A DNA stretch of 64,000 nt from Palsa-1150 sp964531095 (lineage in GTDB: Bacteria; Myxococcota_A; Polyangia; Polyangiales; Polyangiaceae). Position 1 is the first letter of the stretch, and every line of letters starts with the position of its first letter. Shown in pieces: positions 10,359-18,355 of this stretch. A model generated the notes under the pieces. It was not told where the DNA came from, searched no databases, and worked only from the letters and a program-made list of their open reading frames with translations. Where the stretch lies: contig CAZHED010000007.1 in NCBI GenBank assembly GCA_964531095.1, forward strand, positions 113,181-177,180, read 5' to 3'. A program made the translations under genes and the position numbers.

Positions 10359-11312
10359 ATGAAACTAAGGAATGTGATCCCCGGGGGGATCGGCGTCGCG
10401 CTCGCAGCGCTCGCCTGGAGCAGCGTATCGTTGGCGGAAGAACCGGCCCCAGTCGCGCCGCCGGCACCCGCCACCACCAGCGCGCCACCGGCACCGGCTG
10501 CCCCGACCGCACCACCCGCACCAGCGGCACCCACCGCAGCACCCGCACCGCCGGCACCCGCGCCCGCGCCGGTCGCCCCCGCGGCACCGCCCGCGCCCGC
10601 ACCGGTTGCCCCCGCGGCGCCGCCTGCACCCGCACCCGTTGCCCCCACGCCCCCGCCCGCACCCGCGCCGGTTGCCCCCGCGGCGCCGCCTGCACCCGCA
10701 CCGGTTGCCCCCACGCCGCCGCCCGCACCCGCGCCGGTTGCTCCCGCGGCGCCACCCGCGCCGGTTGCTCCCGCTCCAACGCCGGCGCCCGAGAGCGCGG
10801 TCGGGGCACCACCCCTGCTTTCGACCGCAACTTCGCAGCCCTCGACCGCCGCCGCACCGCGATCATCGTGGCCAGCGCCGGCAGCGGCCGTGTCCCCGCT
10901 GGCCGAGGACGGCGCCACGACGCCCAACCCGAACGGCGCGCTGATCGGCGCGGGCCTCTTCGTGCTCGCGGCCTCCTATATGCCCGCCATCGCCGTCGCC
11001 GAGTCGAGCGGCGCGAAAGTGGACGAGCATCTGTACGTTCCCGTCGCAGGTCCCTGGCTCGATCTCGTGCGCCGACCGACGTGCAACGCCACCGATTGCG
11101 GCGCGGAATTCGGCAATCGAGCCCTGATCGCAACCGACGGTCTTCTCCAGGGCCTCGGCGCCTTCATGACCCTCGTCGGGCTATTGACACTCGACGACGA
11201 GGACGGCGCCTCGCCGCCAATCGCCAAGAACCGAGACCACACGACCGTCCACGTATCCCCCTCGCAGTTGGGATCGAGCGCGTACGGCGTCACGGCCTTC
11301 GGCAGCTTCTGA
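10359..11312 (+). CDS. Secreted or membrane protein with APAPVAP tandem repeats
   Basis: A 317-residue protein with a clear signal peptide (residues 1-24, ending SSVSLAEEP), a strong GGGAGG Shine-Dalgarno 8 bp before ATG, and a Pro/Ala stalk at about residues 25-150. Within it an 11-residue unit PPAPAPVAPAA or PPAPAPVAPTP is repeated, so the DNA at about 10555-10780 is a 33/66-bp tandem repeat. The C-terminal 140 residues hold two hydrophobic stretches, one near 190 (GALIGAGLFVLAASYMP) and one near 270 (LLQGLGAFMTLVGLLTL). Extended Pro/Ala stalks usually span the cell wall or periplasm. Function unknown. Confidence 0.75.
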   Translation: MKLRNVIPGGIGVALAALAWSSVSLAEEPAPVAPPAPATTSAPPAPAAPTAPPAPAAPTAAPAPPAPAPAPVAPAAPPAPAPVAPAAPPAPAPVAPTPPPAPAPVAPAAPPAPAPVAPTPPPAPAPVAPAAPPAPVAPAPTPAPESAVGAPPLLSTATSQPSTAAAPRSSWPAPAAAVSPLAEDGATTPNPNGALIGAGLFVLAASYMPAIAVAESSGAKVDEHLYVPVAGPWLDLVRRPTCNATDCGAEFGNRALIATDGLLQGLGAFMTLVGLLTLDDEDGASPPIAKNRDHTTVHVSPSQLGSSAYGVTAFGSF

Positions 11313-11341
11313 CACGAAATTCAGGTAGATCATGCCGGACA

Positions 11342-13114
11342 ATGCCTGCCGACATTCGCGCGCGGATTTGCGCGGGCCGGATCGCGCTGAGAACCTGGCT
11401 CAGCGAGCCGGCGATCGTCGTGCAGGCGGCGTTCGCACTCGCCGTCGCCGTTGGCTTTCTTTGGGGCTTGCCCGGATCGGACTCGTGGGCGGCGGATTCA
11501 ATCTCGCCGCGCTCCTGCGGGCTCGGGGCTATCGTCGAGACATACTGGCCGAGGCACTTCCACCACTATCCGCCCCTCCACATGGCGCTGCTCACCCTCG
11601 TGTCGATCCCCTGGATCGGCCTCGCGGTGAGCCAGTCGGGAACGGGGATCGATGCCCTGGGGGCGGAGCTCGTCAAACCGCTTTACATGACGGGCATCGA
11701 GGTGGGCGCGCGACTCGTCGCGGCGGCCATGGCGATCGCGGTCGTGAGAAGCACGATGGTGCTCTGGGAACGTTGGGCCGGTCGAAGAGCGGGAATCGTC
11801 GCGGGCGCAATCGTCGCGATGAACGCGATCTTCGTATTTTACGCGCACACGGGCAACCTCGACGTTCCCTACCTGTTCTGGCTGGCGTTGTCGTTCGTCG
11901 AGCTCGACCGAGTGGCATGCGGCGAGCCCCGAGAGACCCAGGCCCTCCTCTGCGGGACCGCCGCCGTACTCACGAAAGACCAGTCATTCGGGGCTCTGGT
12001 ACTCACATTTCCCATATACCTTGCTGTCGTTCCGTGGCTCGCGCGGCGCGCGCCCGTAGCAAGGCGCGGCCTGCTCCGCGCCGTACTCATCTCGGCCGGA
12101 ACCTATGGTGTCATTTCGGGCGCGTTCGTGAACCCGCTCGGGTTCCGAGATCGCATCGCGCACCTTTTCGGGCCCGACAGCAAGCCATGGGCGCAATACC
12201 CCGGCGGCCTGGCGGGGGCCGTCGCGCTGACGCGCGACGCGCTCAAGACGACCACCGATTTCACATCGTGGCCTATCGTCGTCGCCGCCATCGCCGGCGT
12301 CTGCGTCGCCGTCTCGCGGAATTCGGGCCTGACGCGAGTACGATTGCTCATGCCGCTCTTGGCCACAGTCTCGTTCTTCGCGTTCTTCTCGCTCCCAGTG
12401 CGAATGAACGAGCATCGCTACTTCTTGGCCGAGAGCGTCTTCTTCCCCCCGTATGCAGCCCTGGCCTTCGAGCTCGCATGGGTGCGATGGCCCCGAGCGC
12501 GTCGCCTCGTCGCTGGCGTCGCCTGCGCGTCTGTCGCCCCCGCGTTGCTCGGAGTGGCGTCGATGGATGCGACGCTGCTCGCCGACTCCAGGTACGCCGC
12601 CGAACGCTTTCTGGCGCGTCTTCCGACGGGTTCCTTCGTCGAAGTGTTCGGGGGACCGATCTTCATGCCGCGCATTCCGGCACAGATCGTCGCCGTGCGT
12701 CCGGGGATCGAGCCGATCGCCGACCGACAGGCGATCGCGGGGGTGACCGATCTCGTCGATTCCACGCTTGAGATCGGCGTGCGCGCGCCGGAAGCGATCG
12801 TCCTCGGGACTGAGCTGAGCGACGACTCGGTAGGCAGGCCTTCGCCGTGGGACGTCGCCCCGGCGACGATGCAGTACAGCGATCGGACGTCGCACGCGTT
12901 CTTCGGCTCGCTCGTGGGCGGCGCGCTCGGCTATGGGCGGGCGCTGCGCGCCACTTGCTCGCTCCCGTGGCCCTTGGAATGCCGACGAGTCCACCACTCG
13001 ACGGGGGGTGAGGTCTGGATTTACCTCCCGACGCCGGAGAAATCGGCAAAGACCGACGTTTCTCCGCGAGGATATCCACGGCCGCAGCTGCAGCCGGAGG
13101 CGCGGCCGCAATAG
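11342..13114 (+). CDS. Multi-pass glycosyltransferase family 39-like membrane protein
   Basis: 590 residues with about ten hydrophobic segments. The first extracytoplasmic loop has PRHFHHYPPLHMALLTL, like the HYPPL stretch of ArnT/PMT-type (GT-C) glycosyltransferases that use polyprenyl-phosphate sugars. An acidic residue (GLPGSDSW) sits in the first loop, as in GT39. A periplasmic C-terminal part of about 180 residues follows the last helix. The ATG at 11342 lies 27 bp after the previous stop. The acceptor cannot be predicted. A longer frame that opens upstream overlaps the Pro-rich gene and is spurious. Confidence 0.8.
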   Translation: MPADIRARICAGRIALRTWLSEPAIVVQAAFALAVAVGFLWGLPGSDSWAADSISPRSCGLGAIVETYWPRHFHHYPPLHMALLTLVSIPWIGLAVSQSGTGIDALGAELVKPLYMTGIEVGARLVAAAMAIAVVRSTMVLWERWAGRRAGIVAGAIVAMNAIFVFYAHTGNLDVPYLFWLALSFVELDRVACGEPRETQALLCGTAAVLTKDQSFGALVLTFPIYLAVVPWLARRAPVARRGLLRAVLISAGTYGVISGAFVNPLGFRDRIAHLFGPDSKPWAQYPGGLAGAVALTRDALKTTTDFTSWPIVVAAIAGVCVAVSRNSGLTRVRLLMPLLATVSFFAFFSLPVRMNEHRYFLAESVFFPPYAALAFELAWVRWPRARRLVAGVACASVAPALLGVASMDATLLADSRYAAERFLARLPTGSFVEVFGGPIFMPRIPAQIVAVRPGIEPIADRQAIAGVTDLVDSTLEIGVRAPEAIVLGTELSDDSVGRPSPWDVAPATMQYSDRTSHAFFGSLVGGALGYGRALRATCSLPWPLECRRVHHSTGGEVWIYLPTPEKSAKTDVSPRGYPRPQLQPEARPQ

Positions 13115-13272
13115 GGGGGATGCGGCCCGCCGGTACTTCGGTCTTTTCTTGCGACGCTGCAGAGGCGGCGATAGCCTCATTCGGTCCGCGGAAACCACAC
13201 GGCGGGACGCTCGAGGGGACTCATGGGGCAGGGGCAGTCGCGATTCGAACGTCACAACCTCGGTAGGCCCAC

Positions 13273-13572
13273 ATGAGCGAGATCGAGCTGGACCGGCTGC
13301 CTTTCAATCGCGTCGTTCTGGCGGGCCGCGTCTACTCGCCCGCGGAGTTCATGGCCCTGCCGCTGAGCCAGCGCGTGCGTCATCTCCTCAAGCACGAGGT
13401 GACGTTCCTTCGCGGCGAGACGCACATCCGCGCCGCAGTCGCCCTCAGCGCCCTTCGCTTGGCCAGCGTCGAATCCCGAGCCCCAAGCGGATCCAGGCTT
13501 CGAACGAGCGCCGCCGGCTCTAGCTCGGAACCGGCGTCTCGGGGCCCAGCGCGCGGGGCTAGCACGAAATAG
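13273..13572 (+). CDS. Small conserved-looking hypothetical protein
   Basis: A 99-residue soluble protein beginning MSEIELDRLPFNRVVLAGR and including EFMALPLSQRVRHLLKHEV, followed by a low-complexity Ser/Ala tail. The N-terminal 60 residues look like a real folded domain; the tail from residue 65 does not. It is followed after 54 bp by a PilZ gene. No family recognised. Confidence 0.55.
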   Translation: MSEIELDRLPFNRVVLAGRVYSPAEFMALPLSQRVRHLLKHEVTFLRGETHIRAAVALSALRLASVESRAPSGSRLRTSAAGSSSEPASRGPARGASTK

Positions 13573-13626
13573 GCGACGCGGTGAGTCTCCTGGCCAGGGC
13601 CCCGCTCGCCGAGGTAAGGTACCGAC

Positions 13627-14013
13627 ATGTCGGGCTCAGACTCCGCGCCTCCGTCTTCGGACCGACGCAGCGGTGATCGCTACCTCGCATGCACGATGGC
13701 GTCGCTGGAGCGGCCCGACGGCGAGAAGCGTGCGGCCCTGGTGCACGACCTCAGCGAGTCGGGGGCGCTGTTGCTCGTGCGCACCACCAAAGTCGCCGTC
13801 GACGACGAGGTTGCCCTGCTCCTCCACGCGGTCCAAGCCGGAGATAGCTCCCGGATCGCGCACGGGATCGTCGTTCGCGTCGAAGAGCTCCCGCCCGACG
13901 ACTCGGGCCCGTGGTTGCGCCGGGTCGCGGTTCGCTTTCACGATCCGCTTCGAATGGTCGACTCGGAGATCGAGGGGTTCCGCCAGCGAGCGCGCCGCCT
14001 CGGCATCGGATAG
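13627..14013 (+). CDS. PilZ-domain protein (candidate c-di-GMP receptor)
   Basis: A single-domain PilZ protein of 128 residues. The first binding motif RRSGDR lies at residues 13-18 (RxxxR-like) and the second, DLSESGALL, near 43-51 (D/NxSxxG), so it should be able to bind c-di-GMP. In myxobacteria such stand-alone PilZ proteins affect gliding, pili or exopolysaccharide. A GGDEF/EAL protein is encoded at 31325, but nothing in the sequence links the two. No other domain is present. Confidence 0.85.
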   Translation: MSGSDSAPPSSDRRSGDRYLACTMASLERPDGEKRAALVHDLSESGALLLVRTTKVAVDDEVALLLHAVQAGDSSRIAHGIVVRVEELPPDDSGPWLRRVAVRFHDPLRMVDSEIEGFRQRARRLGIG

Positions 14014-14048
14014 CCGCGAGGCAGCCGCGCTCCGGCAAGCGGTCGTGC

Positions 14049-14789
14049 TTAGAGCCCTTCCGGGTCCGGCAGATCGTCGCTCGTACGGACGTGGTCGACG
14101 ATCGCCTCGACGAGCGCTGCATCGGCTTTCTCGCAAGCGGCCGACACGTCGCCGCTCATCGCTCCCTTGCACTCTTTGCCGCGCTTCGAGTGGGCGCGTT
14201 TGACCGCGTCGCTCGAGGCGATGAGCGCGCCTTGCATCCTTCCGCCCACGCGATGCCACTGCACGTGCGCGGCACGGGGCCTGGGCGGCCGGGACCGGGA
14301 AAACACCTCGGCTTCGACGCCCCTCGAGCAGCTCCCGTCCCAACGCAACACGTCGTACGTGCCTTTGCCGCTGCCGACGATCATCCCTCCTTTTGGCTGC
14401 GCGTGAAAGCGAAGAGCGAGCACTTCCTCGTCGAACGCGAGCTCGTCGAGCCTGGCCTTTAGGTAAAGGCGCGTGAACGGGCTCGCCTTGCGGAAAAGCG
14501 CCAACGCGACCTCTTGATGAGGCCTGGCACAGAGGCGCTCGACGAACGGCCCTGGCGGCGTGCAGAGGTCGGCAGACGTGTCCGCGCACGCCGTGGGAAG
14601 ACGGGCCGACGAATCGTCGACGGCGGAGGCTGCATCGGACAAAACCGTCGCTTTTGCCTCGCTCGTGGGCGTCCCTTGCACCGCCTCGACGCTGGGCGGC
14701 GCCTGCGCCGCGGGTGCAGCCCGCCCGCAGGCGGCGAGCGGAAAGATGACGGCCAGCGCGATGACACGAATCGATGCGGAACGGCGCAC
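14049..14789 (-). CDS. Hypothetical lipoprotein
   Basis: 246 residues with a signal sequence ending in LAACG at residues 17-21, a good lipobox, so it is probably a lipoprotein. The mature part has four or more Cys residues (TACADTSADLC, GSCSRG, KECKG, AACEK) and motifs such as VLRWDGSCSRGVEAEVF. It is convergent with the PilZ gene and divergent from the gene at 14816, with 26 bp between the start codons. Function unknown. Confidence 0.75.
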   Translation of the reverse strand: MRRSASIRVIALAVIFPLAACGRAAPAAQAPPSVEAVQGTPTSEAKATVLSDAASAVDDSSARLPTACADTSADLCTPPGPFVERLCARPHQEVALALFRKASPFTRLYLKARLDELAFDEEVLALRFHAQPKGGMIVGSGKGTYDVLRWDGSCSRGVEAEVFSRSRPPRPRAAHVQWHRVGGRMQGALIASSDAVKRAHSKRGKECKGAMSGDVSAACEKADAALVEAIVDHVRTSDDLPDPEGL

Positions 14790-14815
14790 GGGTTACGAGG
14801 GTACACTTCGCGACC

Positions 14816-15451
14816 ATGTACCGCACCAAGACGGAAGCTGCCCTCGCAGAAGCGCAGGTCGCGCACGCCGACGACCCCGAGCGTGCCGAGCTCCTGGGAC
14901 GCGCGCGCCGGTTCAAAGCGAGCTGGATCGAGCTCGCCGAAGCCCTCACGCGGGCCAAGCGCGGGCAGCGGTGGCGGGAGTGGGGGTTCGATTCATTCGA
15001 GGCCTACGCGAAGACCGAGCTCAGACTACGGCAGGAGACCGTCGACAAGCTCACCGGCTCCTACTCGTTCTTGAAGCGGCGTGCGCCCGGGGTCCTCGCC
15101 CGCGACGCCCTCCAAGAGCCCATCCCCAGCTACCAGGCGGTCGACTTCCTGCGGCGCGCGGAGGCGAGCGCGCACGCGCCGCGGGAGACCGTCGACGCGA
15201 TCCGACATCGCGTGCTGGACGACGCAGCCCCGGCCGCCACGCTCTCGCGCGCCTATCGCGACGTGGTCTTTCCCGTCGATGAATCGAAGCGGCGCGAACG
15301 CGACGTCGCCGGGCTACGCAACGTCGCCAAGCGGCTACGCGAGCTTCTCGCCGGAACGCAGGTCGTTCCGCGCAAGCTCGCAACCGAGGTGGAAGGCGCG
15401 CTCACGAAGCTGCTCGAGGCCATCACCGACGAAAGCGACGAAGCCGCCTGA
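14816..15451 (+). CDS. Hypothetical protein, all-helical
   Basis: 211 residues, highly charged and helical, without signal peptide. The stretch RWREWGFDSFEAYAKTELRL resembles the start of small myxobacterial proteins that look like DNA-associated or ParB-neighbour helical proteins, but no family can be assigned with confidence. The ATG at 14816 was chosen because the frame upstream of it lies under the divergent lipoprotein gene. It is followed after 31 bp by a biotinyl-carrier-like gene. Confidence 0.65.
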   Translation: MYRTKTEAALAEAQVAHADDPERAELLGRARRFKASWIELAEALTRAKRGQRWREWGFDSFEAYAKTELRLRQETVDKLTGSYSFLKRRAPGVLARDALQEPIPSYQAVDFLRRAEASAHAPRETVDAIRHRVLDDAAPAATLSRAYRDVVFPVDESKRRERDVAGLRNVAKRLRELLAGTQVVPRKLATEVEGALTKLLEAITDESDEAA

Positions 15452-15482
15452 CCTCACCCCCTTTGGGGTACCGTGATCCCCC

Positions 15483-15983
15483 GTGCGCTACTACGTGACA
15501 CTCCCTGGCGGAAAGCACGTCGTCGACGTAGTCGATCTTCCGAGTGGATCGGTCCGAGTCCACGTCGACGGGCGCCCGTGCGACGCGGACGTGGTAGCCG
15601 CGGGAAACCAGCTCAGCGTCCGGGTCGGCCCTCACGTCGTCGACCTGACGACGGACGGGAAATTGCCGGCCATAGAGGTCGTCGCGAGCGGCGCTCGACT
15701 CCATGCGCGCGTGGATAGCGAGCGAGCGGCTTCGGCACGCCCCACCGGAAGAGCCGGAGCCAGCCACAGCGACAAGGTCGTGAGGAGCCCCATGCCGGGG
15801 CGCGTGGTGAAAGTGCTCGTCGTCAAGGGGGAGCTAGTGCGGGCCGGCCAGGGGCTGGTCGTGCTCGAAGCGATGAAAATGGAAAACGAGGTTCGCGTAC
15901 GCGCGGCGGGGACCATCGCCGAAGTCCACGTTTCCGCGGGGACCCCGGTCGAAGCGAACGCGAAGCTCGTCACGCTCGCGTGA
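15483..15983 (+). CDS. Biotin/lipoyl-carrier protein (acyl-CoA carboxylase BCCP-like)
   Basis: 166 residues starting at GTG. The C-terminal 75 residues form a biotinyl domain: SPMPGRVVKVLV, then EAMKMEN with the Lys to be biotinylated, then VSAGTPVEANAKLV. The N-terminal half is small and beta-rich and matches the extension seen in the carrier subunit of propionyl-, methylcrotonyl- or acetyl-CoA carboxylases. The carboxylase and carboxyltransferase subunits are not next to it, so the partner enzyme is unknown. It is 6 bp upstream of a CPBP membrane protein gene. Confidence 0.88.
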   Translation: MRYYVTLPGGKHVVDVVDLPSGSVRVHVDGRPCDADVVAAGNQLSVRVGPHVVDLTTDGKLPAIEVVASGARLHARVDSERAASARPTGRAGASHSDKVVRSPMPGRVVKVLVVKGELVRAGQGLVVLEAMKMENEVRVRAAGTIAEVHVSAGTPVEANAKLVTLA

Positions 15984-15989
15984 CCGCGT

Positions 15990-16769
15990 ATGACCACGAG
16001 CCGCCTGCCCTCCGCGTCACCCGACCACGACCCTACGGCTCCCGAGACCGTCGCCGGCGCGTCGAAGGTCGTCGGTTGGGGGCTCGCCCTGTGGGGTGGG
16101 GTGCAGATCGCCGGCGCGGTGCTGGAGCGCAAACCACTGGCGTCGGCGATCGTGCAAGCGGCAGCGGCCGAGTGGGGGGCAGGGCGCATCGGGATCGCCT
16201 GGAGCGATCCGCTCGCGCCCATGCCCGGCTGGGCGGCCATCGGTCGGCGCGTCGGGCGCGGGGCGGCGCTGGGCGCGGCCGCGGCGGGGTTGGTGATCGC
16301 GACGTCGCTGGCCATGCGCAGCGCAACCGCCGCTTGGATCGGACCGAGCGGAGGACTCCTTGTTCTCGGTCTTTTCGCGTCGATCCTCGCGGCCGTGCGC
16401 GATGAGCTTCTTCTGCGGGGAATCGTGCTCCGCGCCACTCGCGGGCTCCTGCCAACGTGGGTGTCCCTCCTGGTCTGCGGCGCGGCAGCCGCAGCGGCAC
16501 GCTTCGGCATCGACGGCCAGCCCGCGACGTCGCTCGCGGCTGAGGCGCTCCGCGGGATCGCCCTCGCCACGCTGTGGACGCGCGACCGCGGGGCCTGGAT
16601 GGCATTCGCCGCCAACACGTCGTGGATGTGGATTCTCGGTGCGGTGGTCCACGGCGGCTTCATCGACGCGCGCTTCGTGACCGAGCCCGATGGAGGAGCA
16701 GCGACGGTCGCGGTGCTCGCCGCCGTCGCCGTTGCCGCGTGGGCGTCGATCCGGCGACGGCACTCGTAG
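15990..16769 (+). CDS. CPBP-family membrane protein with degenerate protease motifs
   Basis: 259 residues with about seven hydrophobic segments. The stretch AAVRDELLLRGIVLRA corresponds to motif 1 of CPBP (CaaX/bacteriocin-processing-like) membrane endopeptidases, but the usual EExxxR reads DELLLR and the FxxxH motif 2 has no clear histidine (ARFGID). The motif 3 region AANTSWMW keeps Asn. It is therefore probably a CPBP-like protein of doubtful catalytic activity. Translationally close to the carrier gene (6-bp gap). Confidence 0.7.
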   Translation: MTTSRLPSASPDHDPTAPETVAGASKVVGWGLALWGGVQIAGAVLERKPLASAIVQAAAAEWGAGRIGIAWSDPLAPMPGWAAIGRRVGRGAALGAAAAGLVIATSLAMRSATAAWIGPSGGLLVLGLFASILAAVRDELLLRGIVLRATRGLLPTWVSLLVCGAAAAAARFGIDGQPATSLAAEALRGIALATLWTRDRGAWMAFAANTSWMWILGAVVHGGFIDARFVTEPDGGAATVAVLAAVAVAAWASIRRRHS

Positions 16770-16860
16770 TCCGGACTACGATGCGTTTCGATGGCCAGCC
16801 TTCCCGCATCTCCTTTTCGGGCGACGGGGCCGTGCTCGTTAGCTGCGGCCGGTCGGGCCC

Positions 16861-17511
16861 ATGACCTCTGAGCCGCCCGTGACCAAACCGCAACGCCGCA
16901 CCCTGGCCGAAGATGCGCTCAATCTCCCGAATCTTCTCACGATGGGACGCATCGCCGCGATCCCCTTCCTCGTGTGGCTGCTCGACTCGCCGACGCCCGT
17001 GCGAGGCTTCTGGGCGTGCATCGTGTTCACCGCCGCCGCGATAACGGACGTGCTCGACGGCTATCTCGCGCGCAAGCTGGGCGTCGTCAGCGTTCTCGGC
17101 AAGTTCCTCGACCCGCTCGCCGACAAGCTGATCGTCATGGCAGCGCTGGTGTGGATGGTCCCGATGGGCCGCATCCCGGCCTGGGCGGTAATCCTGCTGC
17201 TTGCTCGCGAGATCAGCGTGACGGGCCTCCGCAGCGTGGCCGCCAGCGAGGGCGTCGTCATCAGCGCCGGCAACGAAGGAAAGACGAAGACGGCGCTGCA
17301 GATGATCGGCATCGTAGCGCTCGTGCTCGGCTACCCGTACCACCTCGCCTATCTCGGCATCGACCTCGGCGTCGTCGACATGGTTCGCGTGGGCCAGATG
17401 CTGGTGTATCTGTCGCTCCTGTTTTCGTTCGCGAGCGCGGCACAGTATGCGAGGCTATTCGCGGCGGCCGTCGAGGCCAAAGAGCGCCGCCGGCGTGACG
17501 CGTCCACGTGA
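16861..17511 (+). CDS. pgsA: CDP-diacylglycerol-glycerol-3-phosphate 3-phosphatidyltransferase
   Basis: Makes phosphatidylglycerol phosphate from CDP-diacylglycerol at the inner membrane. The 216-residue protein shows the CDP-alcohol phosphotransferase signature D-x2-DG-x2-AR-x8-G-x3-D-x3-D as DVLDGYLAR plus GKFLDPLADK near residues 61-87, inside six hydrophobic segments. NLPNLLTMGRIAAIPFL at the start is typical for PgsA. A charged C-terminal tail ends the protein. A 91-bp gap precedes it, so a separate promoter is possible. Confidence 0.92.
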   Translation: MTSEPPVTKPQRRTLAEDALNLPNLLTMGRIAAIPFLVWLLDSPTPVRGFWACIVFTAAAITDVLDGYLARKLGVVSVLGKFLDPLADKLIVMAALVWMVPMGRIPAWAVILLLAREISVTGLRSVAASEGVVISAGNEGKTKTALQMIGIVALVLGYPYHLAYLGIDLGVVDMVRVGQMLVYLSLLFSFASAAQYARLFAAAVEAKERRRRDAST

Positions 17512-17557
17512 ATGCGGCTGGCGTTTCGTGCGGTTTCTGCCTAGGTTCGGCCTCCCC

Positions 17558-18076
17558 ATGCGCTCTCGTTCCGCCCCGCTGCCGCCCCGACCGGTCTCGA
17601 TCACGCGTCAGCGACGGCCCCGCGTCGTCGTCCAGGTCGCGCTTGCGCTGGTGATGATGGCCATGACCGGCGCTTGCGCGGGTCAGGGGGAGGGACAGCT
17701 GTGCAATCCGAAAGCCGGAAACAGCGGCAACGACGACTGCCAGAGCGGCCTGGTGTGCGCGTCCCGCCCGGGCATCGTCGTGAGCCCCTTCGGAGTCTGC
17801 TGCCCGGCGAACGGGCAGTCGACGACGACCGCCTGCTCGCTGAACGGCACGTCGACCACCGACGCCAGCCCTGCCCCGCCGCCTGACGCATCCACTCCGG
17901 AGGCAAGCCCAGACGCGACGAGCTCCGAGGTCGACGGGGGCTCAGACTCATCCGGCGAACCCGCAGACGGCCCGGGCGTGGGCGTGGACGCGGCTGGCGA
18001 GAGCGCGGACGCGCAGGTCGAGAGCGCCCCCGAAGCCCCCGCGAGTCCCGACGCCTCCGACGCCACCGTCGAGTGA
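17558..18076 (+). CDS. Secreted Cys-containing lipoprotein with Asp/Ser/Pro-rich tail
   Basis: 172 residues. A basic N-terminus and hydrophobic helix lead to TGACAGQ, a probable lipobox. A small Cys-rich domain follows (LCNPKAGNSGNDDCQSGLVC and GVCCPANGQ, with eight Cys in about 70 residues), resembling short dickkopf-like or EB-like disulfide domains seen in myxobacterial surface proteins. The last 80 residues are Asp/Ser/Glu/Pro-rich. ATG 17558 was taken as start. Function unknown. Confidence 0.7.
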   Translation: MRSRSAPLPPRPVSITRQRRPRVVVQVALALVMMAMTGACAGQGEGQLCNPKAGNSGNDDCQSGLVCASRPGIVVSPFGVCCPANGQSTTTACSLNGTSTTDASPAPPPDASTPEASPDATSSEVDGGSDSSGEPADGPGVGVDAAGESADAQVESAPEAPASPDASDATVE

Positions 18077-18082
18077 TCCGCC

Positions 18083-18346
18083 GTGCCACCCGCGACGTTG
18101 GTGCATCACGCGCAGCAAGCTCTCTTGCTGATGATCGCCGTCTCGTTGCCCGTGCTCGGGGTCGCCGCGGTCGTAGGGCTCGTGGTCGCCGCGTTTCAGG
18201 CCGCTTCGCAGATCCAAGATCCGACGCTCGCGCACCTTCCGCGCTTGCTCGTCGTCATCGCGGCGGTCGCGATGCTCGGGCCGTGGATGGGACACGAGGT
18301 GGCTGCCTTTGCAGAGCAAATGTTCTCCGCGGGTAGCCTTCGCTGA
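18083..18346 (+). CDS. sctS: Lone type III export-apparatus protein SctS/FliQ
   Basis: An 87-residue protein with two hydrophobic helices. The stretch FQAASQIQDPTLAHLPRLL aligns with the conserved centre of FliQ/SctS (LQAATQIN-x-TL-x-IP-K), and GPWM near residue 73 is also conserved. SctS is an export-gate component that needs SctR, SctT, SctU and SctV, none of which is in the window. It starts at GTG, 6 bp after the lipoprotein gene and 9 bp before epmA. Either the apparatus genes are scattered in this genome or the protein is an orphan. Confidence 0.85.
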   Translation: MPPATLVHHAQQALLLMIAVSLPVLGVAAVVGLVVAAFQAASQIQDPTLAHLPRLLVVIAAVAMLGPWMGHEVAAFAEQMFSAGSLR

Positions 18347-18355
18347 AGAACGCCC

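Noticed and set aside
10274..11341. N-terminal extension of the glycosyltransferase frame
   Set aside because: It overlaps the whole secreted Pro-rich gene, which has a good RBS and signal peptide; the Arg-rich product is typical of an out-of-frame shadow.
18083..18346. A type III secretion gene cluster
   Set aside because: Only the SctS/FliQ-like gene is present; no other export-apparatus gene in 64 kb.
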